A stretch of 6,674 nt of DNA from SAR324 cluster bacterium (GTDB lineage: Bacteria > SAR324 > JACQKK01), in assembly GCA_027296185.1 (NCBI GenBank), contig JAPUJL010000252.1:1-6674 (forward strand), given 5' to 3'. Position numbers and translations under genes: made by a program. The notes under the pieces are model-generated. The model ran no database searches and was not told the DNA's origin. It worked only from the letters and a program-made list of their open reading frames with translations. Shown in pieces: positions 1-5,183 of this stretch (the first letter of the stretch is position 1; each line of letters begins with the position of its first letter).

Positions 1-1020
1 CGCCCGCCCCCGCCGCGCCAGGGCCACATCGACCTGTTCCAACTGCGGGTTGGAAGGGGGGCGCAGACCGGCCAGGTAGCGCCGCACCCGTTCCAGCGCC
101 GGGCGGTCGAGAGTCTCCGGCGTGGCGCCGATGGCCAGGGCATCGAAGCGGATGCGTTCGTCCAGACGGCTGCTGTTGCCACCCCAATGGCCGTTCAGTT
201 CCGTGCGCGGGCCCTGCATCCAGATCGAGGGAATATCCGCCGTACCCAGCAATTCATCATTCGTCAACGCAACCATGGGCTGGTCCAGCACCAGGGCATC
301 GACCAGATGGATCAGGTCGGCGCGCCCCCCGCCCCAGGCGGGCTGCCGCTCCAGCAGCGGCAGCAGCCGGTGCCGCCAGCGGAGGATGCGGTCCCGGGCC
401 TGGGGAATGACGAGGTAACGGTAGACCAGCCGGTCGGCCCAATCGAATTCGGCGCCGACCCGCTCCATCATGTCCAGCATCACGGGTGGGGAGAACCGCT
501 CGTCCACCGCCGCGGCGAACAGGAAGCGGTAGAAGCGCCCCAGATCCAGCTGGTTGGCCGGCGCTCCGGGCACCACCACCGCGGGAAGCTCCCGGCGCTC
601 GCGGAACGTCCCGGCGTGGCACACGGCGCAGTTGAAGCCCACCCTGTCGATGCCGCCGATCCGCCGCCGGGAGACGCCCACCGGCAGGTCGTACGGATGG
701 CCCGCCTCGTCGTCCTCGTAGGTGAAGCCGAAGAAGATGTAGCCGACGGCGTCCATCTCCTGATGGAACAACCCGGCCATTGCCCGCCACACCCAATAGG
801 GGATTCCCCCTTCCGCCTCGGTGCCGATGGAGCCATACTTGAAGTGCCGGGCGTCATCCTCGTAGATCACGGGGTTGTCGCCGCTGAACCGCAGCACCAC
901 CACGATCAGGTACACGGCCACGGCCAGCAGCGGCACCGCCGCCAAGGCCAGCAGGGCCGGCAGCTTGCGCCGCTTACCGGACGGGGACCGGGGCGGAAGG
1001 GGCGCCTGCTCCGCGCTCAT
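1..1020 (-). CDS. Membrane-anchored c-type cytochrome, probably di-haem (3' partial)
   Basis: The reading frame is open for 340 codons from ATG 1020 and runs off the left edge. A basic N-terminus (KRRK, 16-19) is followed by one hydrophobic helix (about 20-43), an uncleaved anchor that puts the rest in the periplasm. A c-type haem motif CAVCH lies at 131-135 (F-N-C-A-V-C-H-A-G-T-F). Later segments YRYLVIPQARD (199-209) and IPSIWMQGPR...GHWGGNSS (263-284) resemble large cytochromes of the di-haem peroxidase/RoxA-like group, in which a PS-W...HW-GN block precedes a second CxxCH. Here the frame ends in ...LARRGRA at the edge, where the second motif would be expected a few residues later. Only one haem is seen; the second is a prediction. 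The start is well supported by GAGGAG at 1025-1030. It lies 243 nt after the TauE/SafE gene on the same strand. A periplasmic electron-transfer or peroxidase-like role is possible; no substrate can be named. Confidence 0.85.
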   Translation of the reverse strand, partial: MSAEQAPLPPRSPSGKRRKLPALLALAAVPLLAVAVYLIVVVLRFSGDNPVIYEDDARHFKYGSIGTEAEGGIPYWVWRAMAGLFHQEMDAVGYIFFGFTYEDDEAGHPYDLPVGVSRRRIGGIDRVGFNCAVCHAGTFRERRELPAVVVPGAPANQLDLGRFYRFLFAAAVDERFSPPVMLDMMERVGAEFDWADRLVYRYLVIPQARDRILRWRHRLLPLLERQPAWGGGRADLIHLVDALVLDQPMVALTNDELLGTADIPSIWMQGPRTELNGHWGGNSSRLDERIRFDALAIGATPETLDRPALERVRRYLAGLRPPSNPQLEQVDVALARRGRA

Positions 1021-1024
1021 GACT

Positions 1025-1030
1025 CTCCTC
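1025..1030 (-). promoter_or_regulatory. Ribosome binding site of the c-type cytochrome gene
   Basis: On the minus strand GAGGAG is followed by AGTC and then ATG (1020-1018). It is a strong Shine-Dalgarno match at a slightly short spacing and supports the chosen start. Confidence 0.75.
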
Positions 1031-1201
1031 GAATTTCGTTACGACGAGCGGATGGGCACTAATGGATCACCCCCTCGTGCGCTGGCTGGCACGATCGGAA
1101 CAGATCGGGGGCCCCTTGCACCGGATGACGCGTACCGGATGACTTACCCGCCATTCGTGCGGATGGGCGACGACTGCACTCCGCCCGGAACGGAAGCTAA
1201 A

Positions 1202-1218
1202 CCCGGTGCCATGCCGGG
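1202..1218 (-). terminator. Weak candidate hairpin after the TauE/SafE gene
   Basis: On the minus strand CCCGG-CATGGCA-CCGGG forms a five-pair GC stem followed by only TTTAG, about 45 nt after the stop codon. The stem is short and the T-run is minimal, so termination here would be weak. A second small hairpin (CGGCC/GGCCG, 1243-1255) just after the stop has no T-run at all. If neither works, the cytochrome gene would be read from the same transcript. Confidence 0.2.
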
Positions 1219-1263
1219 ATACGAGGCGCACCGTCCCCCGTCCGGCCGGAGGCCGCGGTTTCC

Positions 1264-2073
1264 CTAGGGCAGCACCCATTCCGCGGCGTGCACCGCCTGC
1301 TCCGCGATGGCGTCCCGATTGTTGTACAGCATCAGGGCCGCCATCGCGAAGAGGAAGTAGGCGAAGGCCCGCTTCAACTGCTCGGGCTTGACGTATTGGA
1401 TGAGGTACGTGCCGGCGACAATGCCCACTATCGCCACGGCGGTGAATGCGGAATAGAACCCCCAGGGAATCTGCACCTGGTCGATGTAGCCCAGCACCCC
1501 CGTCACCGACTTCATCGCCATGACGATCAGCGACGTGCCCACCGCCTCCCGCATGGACATGCGCATCAGGATGACCAGCACCGGCAGAATCATGAATCCG
1601 CCGCCGATGCCCACCAAGCCGGTCACGACCCCCATGCCGAACCCCAGCACGCCGATCAGTGCCAGGCCGGTCCACCTGCGGGAGCCCTCCGCGCGTGCCG
1701 GTGGCGGCTTGTCCGGGGAGCCCTTGCGCAGCATCGAGACGGCCGCCGCGAGCATGAGCAGCGCGAACAGGAACAGCTGGGTGTCGCCGCTGAAGTACAC
1801 AGCCAGCCGCGCCCCGGCGTAGGCGCCGATCATCGCCACGAAGCCGAAGGGCAGCGCCACGCCCAGGCGCGCATGGCCGCTGCGCCAATGGCCCACCGCG
1901 CCGATCAGGCTGGTCACGCCCACCACGGCCAGGCTGAGGGCGATCGCCTCCTTGGCCTCGAACCCCACCACGTAGCGCAGGATAGGCACCGTGACGATGG
2001 ATCCGCCCGCCCCCAGCATGCCGAGGATGACGCCCATGAAACCGGCCAGGACGATGGAGATGGCGATGGCCAA
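1264..2073 (-). CDS. TauE/SafE-family (TSUP) membrane permease, probable sulfite/organosulfonate anion exporter
   Basis: A 269-aa integral membrane protein of the TauE/SafE (TSUP) family, whose studied members move sulfite, sulfoacetate, taurine-related or other sulfur anions across the cytoplasmic membrane. The two-fold internal repeat of the family is visible: GVILGMLGAGGSIVTVPIL (14-32) and GVVTGLVGIGGGFMILPVL (148-166), each followed by a loop and further helices. A basic, Pro-rich loop (116-134) separates the halves. The length is normal. No ATG or GTG fits the N-terminus: the first in-frame ATG is residue 13, inside helix 1. I therefore start at TTG 2073, which has AAGGAG five bases upstream. 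The gene follows the molybdenum subunit by 131 nt on the same strand, so co-transcription is plausible. Such exporters beside sulfur-oxidising molybdoenzymes may remove sulfite or balance its pool; the actual substrate cannot be read from sequence. Confidence 0.9.
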   Translation of the reverse strand: MAIAISIVLAGFMGVILGMLGAGGSIVTVPILRYVVGFEAKEAIALSLAVVGVTSLIGAVGHWRSGHARLGVALPFGFVAMIGAYAGARLAVYFSGDTQLFLFALLMLAAAVSMLRKGSPDKPPPARAEGSRRWTGLALIGVLGFGMGVVTGLVGIGGGFMILPVLVILMRMSMREAVGTSLIVMAMKSVTGVLGYIDQVQIPWGFYSAFTAVAIVGIVAGTYLIQYVKPEQLKRAFAYFLFAMAALMLYNNRDAIAEQAVHAAEWVLP

Positions 2074-2078
2074 GCGGA

Positions 2079-2084
2079 CTCCTT
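2079..2084 (-). promoter_or_regulatory. Ribosome binding site deciding a TTG start for the TauE/SafE gene
   Basis: On the minus strand AAGGAG is followed by TCCGC and then TTG (2073-2071). It is the only good Shine-Dalgarno match near the N-terminus of this protein and sets the uncommon TTG start. A second in-frame TTG at 2088 has no such site in front of it. Confidence 0.75.
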
Positions 2085-2164
2085 GCAAGTGACGGATCGA
2101 AACGTGACGGCATCCCTCCGGGAAGCGAGTGACTCCCGATCGTACCGAATCCGCCCCGCAAGCG

Positions 2165-2183
2165 CTGTGACGAAGTCGCACAG
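2165..2183. repeat. Imperfect inverted repeat in the gap before the TauE/SafE gene
   Basis: Plus-strand CTGTGACGAAGTCGCACAG has arms CTGTGAC and GTCGCACAG that pair over seven bases if two bases are bulged. It lies 22 nt after the stop of the molybdenum-subunit gene and 92 nt before the TTG start. There is no T-tract on either side, so it is not a standard intrinsic terminator. It could stabilise the transcript or bind a regulator. Confidence 0.3.
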
Positions 2184-2204
2184 GGTCCGCCGCTCCAGCC
2201 CCGG

Positions 2205-5063
2205 TCAATCCTTCTTGTAGAAGGCGTCCGCCGCCGGGCGCAGGGGACGGGTGAACCAGAGCGGACGCCGCAGGCCATCCTCCCGCGGCTGGGGGCGAGC
2301 CGTGGCGAGCCATTCCCGGAAGAGCTCGTGGGAGCGGCCGGTGTCCACGACCACGTCGCCGTAGCGGTCGTCGGGGCCGGGCCGTTCCAGCCGCACCCGC
2401 TGGTGCCAGCAGTGCATGCCGCTGATGGGGTCCGGGTGCACGGCGTGAGTGATGTTCTGGTGCACCCCACCGTCGCGCCAGAAGATGCGGGCCGAATCCG
2501 GATCGCTGCTGGCAAAGGGGCGCACCCCTTCCACCACGCGCATGCGCCAGCGCCCCGGCGCCTCCTCCTCGATTCGCACGGTGTTGGTGGCCCAGCTGTT
2601 GCCCTCCGGTCCCCGCTCCAGGCGCCAGCGCCCGATATGGTGAGAGCACGCGACCACGCCGGGGCGGATCGCCTCGGTGACCCAGACCCGGTCCACGAAA
2701 TGGCCGATGTCGGTGCAGACCTTCAACAAGTCTCCGGTAACGACCCCCAGCGCCGCGGCATCGGCGGTGTGCAGCCAGATGGGGTTGCGGTGGGAGATTT
2801 CCACCAGCCATTTGGCGTTGCTCGAGCGGCTGTGGATCAGGTTGGGCAGCCGGAAGGTGGGCACCAGCACGCACTCGTGCCGCGTGGCATCCAGCGCGTC
2901 CGGGTGGATGTGGCTCTTGATGTAGGCCGGCAGCGCGTACTCCGGCCAGCCCCACTCGGCCATGGTGGCGGAATACAGTTCCAGCCGCCGGGAGGGGGTC
3001 GGAAACCCCACCCGGGCTGCGCCGCCGACCGAGACGCCGACCGCCTCGCCGTCCCGGGTGACCAGCCCCGTTTCCGGGTCGGTGCGGCTGCCCGCCATTG
3101 CCTCCTCGCTCGGGGACGCCTCGTGCTTGCGGTAGGTGGCGGGTTCCACCTCGAAGGCGCCGTAGCGCTTCATATAGTCCAGCGGCGTCAGGTTCTCCTT
3201 GGCCGCCGCCTCGGGTAGCCGCGGGGTGTGCTCGAAGATGTAGCGGTAGTACTCGTCGACGGAAATCTTCTCCCCCTCCCGGTAGGGCGAGAGGTAGTGC
3301 TTCCGGATACCCAGATCGCCGTCCGGATCCATGCGCCAGGAGAGCTCGATCCAGAACTCGTCCTCCTCCCACACCTCGCCGGGGTTCACCTCGTGGGTGA
3401 ACGTCACCGCGCGCCCGTTCTCCTCGGCGAAGCGGCGCAACACCGGCTGGCGGAAGGCGATCCACGTGCCCGCGTGAGTCTCGTAGCTGTTCAGGTCGTG
3501 CCGTTCCGAGGCGTGGCCCATGGGCAGCACGTAATCGGCGAAGGTCGCCGTCTCGTTCCAGGTGGGGGTGAGGGCCACGTGGGTGCCGACGCTGGCCTCG
3601 TCCCGCAGCATCTCAATCCAGGAGAACCCGTCCGGAAAGGTCCACACCGGGTTGAACACCCGGGTGAAGTAGACCTCCATGCGCCCCCGCCCCTCGCGCA
3701 CGAGATGGGGCAGAATGGGGCTCATCTCGTAGTGGCTCAGCGGATACTCGGGCGGAAAGTGGAGCTCGTTCCACGACTTCTGCGGCGGTGGATCGTCGAA
3801 CAGGGTCGGCTTGAACTTGTTCCAGCCGTTGGGCAGCGTCCCCCCCGGAGTCCCCACGGCCCCCACCAGCACGCTGACGAAGTGGAGGCAGCGCGAAACC
3901 TGCCATCCGCCGAGATTTCCCGTGGCCGGTCCGCGCCAGCTGTGGGCGGCGAAGCGCGTCCCCGCCTCCCCGATCCCCCGGGCGACCCGCACGATCGCCT
4001 CCGCGTCCACGCCCGCCTCCCGCGCGGCGAACTCGGGGGTGAACTCGGCATAGTCCTCCAGCAGCGCCGGCACCACCTGCTCGAATTCCACCGGGCGGCC
4101 GGGGTGCTTGGCCCGCAGGTAATCCGGCCAGTTCACCCAGTCCCGGAGAAAGTCCTCGTTGGTCATCCCCTCGGCGAGGATCGTCCGCGCCATGGCAAGC
4201 AGCACCGCCGCCTCGGAGCCGGGATAGGTGGGCAACCACTCGTCGGCCATGCTGGCCGTGTTGGAGAGCCGGGGGTCCATCACCGCCAGCCCGGCGCCCT
4301 CCATCCGGGCTTCGATAATCCGCTGGGCGTGGGGGTTGAAGTAGTGGCCCGACTCCAGGTGGGCGCTGAGCAGCAGGATGAAGCGGGCATTGGCGAAGTC
4401 CGGCGAGGGGCGGTCGAACCCCTGCCAGAGGGCATAGCCCAGCCGCGCGCCGGAGGAGCAGATGTTGGTGTGGCTGTTGTGGCCGTCCACGCCCCAACTG
4501 CGGAGCACCCGGTCCATGAACCCCTCGTGGCCCGGCCGGCCCACATGGTAGACCACCTCGTTGGTGCGCCCCTCCTGGAGCGTCTTGCGGATTTTGGCGG
4601 CGATCTCGTCCAGGGCCACGTCCCAGGAGATGCGCTCCCATTCCCCGCCGCCGCGCTTTCCCTTGCGCCGCAGGGGATAGAGGATGCGCTCCGGGTCGTC
4701 GATCTGGTTGATGGTGGCGGGTCCCTTGGCACAGACCCGGCCCCGGGATGCGGGGTGGTGGGGATTGCCCTCGAAGCGCCGCACCCGCCCCGTCTCCTTG
4801 TCGATAAAGGCCACCAGCCCGCAGGCCGCCTCGCAATTGAAGCAGGTCGTCGGCACCAAATGGTAATGCCGCTTCACGGCGCGCGGCCAGGCCTGGGCGT
4901 CGTACTCCTCCCAGTCCTTCCACTGCTCAAGCGGCGGAAAGCTCCGCAATTCCCCTTCCGCGGCGCCGGTCGCAGGGGCTTCGCCTCCCTCACGAATAGT
5001 GGGAATGAGCCGCAGCGCCTCGGCGGCCTTCTCGATCCAGGATTTGGGCTGGTTCTCGGGCAT
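2205..5063 (-). CDS. Molybdopterin oxidoreductase catalytic subunit, Psr/Soe-like (possible cytoplasmic sulfite dehydrogenase SoeA)
   Basis: Catalytic subunit of a DMSO-reductase-family enzyme, 952 aa from the ATG. C74, C77, C81 and C111 (CX2CX3CX29C) form the N-terminal [4Fe-4S] motif, followed by Lys two residues after the last Cys. C202 in HTNICSSGARLGY sits where Cys or Sec ligates molybdenum in related enzymes. NETATFADYVLP (503-514) is a typical cofactor-domain signature, and about 728-840 is the molybdopterin-dinucleotide-binding C-terminal domain. A further C-terminal extension holds SGMHCWHQ (881-888). The N-terminus (MPENQPKSW) has no twin-arginine or Sec signal, which implies a cytoplasmic location, as for SoeA and unlike exported PsrA/PhsA/TtrA. 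An in-frame GTG at 5072 would add three residues; I prefer the ATG at 5063 because GAGGA lies just before it, although spacing is short. The TauE/SafE neighbour supports a sulfur oxyanion substrate. SoeA is an inference; a sulfur or polysulfide reductase is the main alternative. Confidence 0.9.
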   Translation of the reverse strand: MPENQPKSWIEKAAEALRLIPTIREGGEAPATGAAEGELRSFPPLEQWKDWEEYDAQAWPRAVKRHYHLVPTTCFNCEAACGLVAFIDKETGRVRRFEGNPHHPASRGRVCAKGPATINQIDDPERILYPLRRKGKRGGGEWERISWDVALDEIAAKIRKTLQEGRTNEVVYHVGRPGHEGFMDRVLRSWGVDGHNSHTNICSSGARLGYALWQGFDRPSPDFANARFILLLSAHLESGHYFNPHAQRIIEARMEGAGLAVMDPRLSNTASMADEWLPTYPGSEAAVLLAMARTILAEGMTNEDFLRDWVNWPDYLRAKHPGRPVEFEQVVPALLEDYAEFTPEFAAREAGVDAEAIVRVARGIGEAGTRFAAHSWRGPATGNLGGWQVSRCLHFVSVLVGAVGTPGGTLPNGWNKFKPTLFDDPPPQKSWNELHFPPEYPLSHYEMSPILPHLVREGRGRMEVYFTRVFNPVWTFPDGFSWIEMLRDEASVGTHVALTPTWNETATFADYVLPMGHASERHDLNSYETHAGTWIAFRQPVLRRFAEENGRAVTFTHEVNPGEVWEEDEFWIELSWRMDPDGDLGIRKHYLSPYREGEKISVDEYYRYIFEHTPRLPEAAAKENLTPLDYMKRYGAFEVEPATYRKHEASPSEEAMAGSRTDPETGLVTRDGEAVGVSVGGAARVGFPTPSRRLELYSATMAEWGWPEYALPAYIKSHIHPDALDATRHECVLVPTFRLPNLIHSRSSNAKWLVEISHRNPIWLHTADAAALGVVTGDLLKVCTDIGHFVDRVWVTEAIRPGVVACSHHIGRWRLERGPEGNSWATNTVRIEEEAPGRWRMRVVEGVRPFASSDPDSARIFWRDGGVHQNITHAVHPDPISGMHCWHQRVRLERPGPDDRYGDVVVDTGRSHELFREWLATARPQPREDGLRRPLWFTRPLRPAADAFYKKD

Positions 5064-5183
5064 ATTCCTCACGCGCGTTGCTCAGCACGTCTCAATTGTT
5101 GCTCATTGAAGCGCAAGCACCATCGGTCCCTGCGGGGGGATTTGGGGTAAATTTCCCCGGCCGAAAATATCGTGGCGCCCATT
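5064..5183 (-). other. Leader between the Fe-S/NrfD gene and the molybdenum-subunit gene, with short inverted and direct repeats
   Basis: These 120 nt are longer than usual between co-translated subunits and are locally AT-richer than the genes. They hold a near-palindrome at 5144-5158 (listed separately), an inverted repeat TCAAT-N8-ATTGA at 5092-5109, and two copies of GTTGCTCA (plus strand) at 5077-5084 and 5098-5105, 21 bp apart. No long ORF and no convincing T-tract terminator is present. An internal promoter or a translation-control region is possible, but none is demonstrated by a clear -35/-10 pair. Confidence 0.4.
5144..5158. repeat. 15-bp near-palindrome upstream of the molybdenum-subunit gene
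   Basis: GGGGTAAATTTCCCC pairs with its own reverse complement except at positions 5 and 11 (both T). It lies 81 bp upstream of the ATG, in an AT-rich patch of a GC-rich gap. It could be an operator or a small hairpin with a four-GC stem. No regulator family is recognised for it. Confidence 0.35.

Larger units (their letters stand above)
1021..1263. other. Gap between the TauE/SafE gene and the cytochrome gene
   Basis: These 243 nt carry no credible coding sequence on either strand. They contain a tandem-like pair of ACCGGATGAC (1120-1129 and 1134-1143) and two copies of GCGGATGGGC (1048-1057 and 1159-1168). A promoter for the cytochrome gene could lie here, but I see no clear -35/-10 pair. 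Confidence 0.4.

Noticed and set aside
187..1062. Open frame on the plus strand (291 codons) opposite the cytochrome gene
   Set aside because: It has no domain signature and lies opposite a frame with a membrane anchor and CxxCH. It is a codon-bias shadow.
1243..1255. Intrinsic terminator at the CGGCC/GGCCG hairpin after the permease stop
   Set aside because: The loop is three bases, the stem five, and no T-run follows on either strand.
2165..2183. CRP/FNR-type operator at TGTGC...TCACA
   Set aside because: The half-sites are separated by seven bases rather than six and one half is imperfect, so I keep it only as an inverted repeat.
1067..2515. 482-codon minus-strand frame, with an ATG at 2112 behind a GGAGG
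   Set aside because: It crosses the permease gene in the wrong frame, has no membrane pattern or motif, and the GGAGG touches the ATG with almost no spacer.
2074..3465. Upstream extension of the TauE/SafE frame to give a 733-residue protein
   Set aside because: The extension overlaps the well-supported molybdenum subunit in another frame and shows Arg/Gly/Ala-rich noise. The permease has its own ribosome binding site at 2079-2084.
3228..5150. Long open frame on the plus strand (640 codons), antisense to the molybdenum subunit
   Set aside because: It is rich in His, Gly, Pro, Arg and Val with no recognisable motif, as expected for the mirror of a GC-rich gene. The opposite strand encodes a clear enzyme over the same bases.
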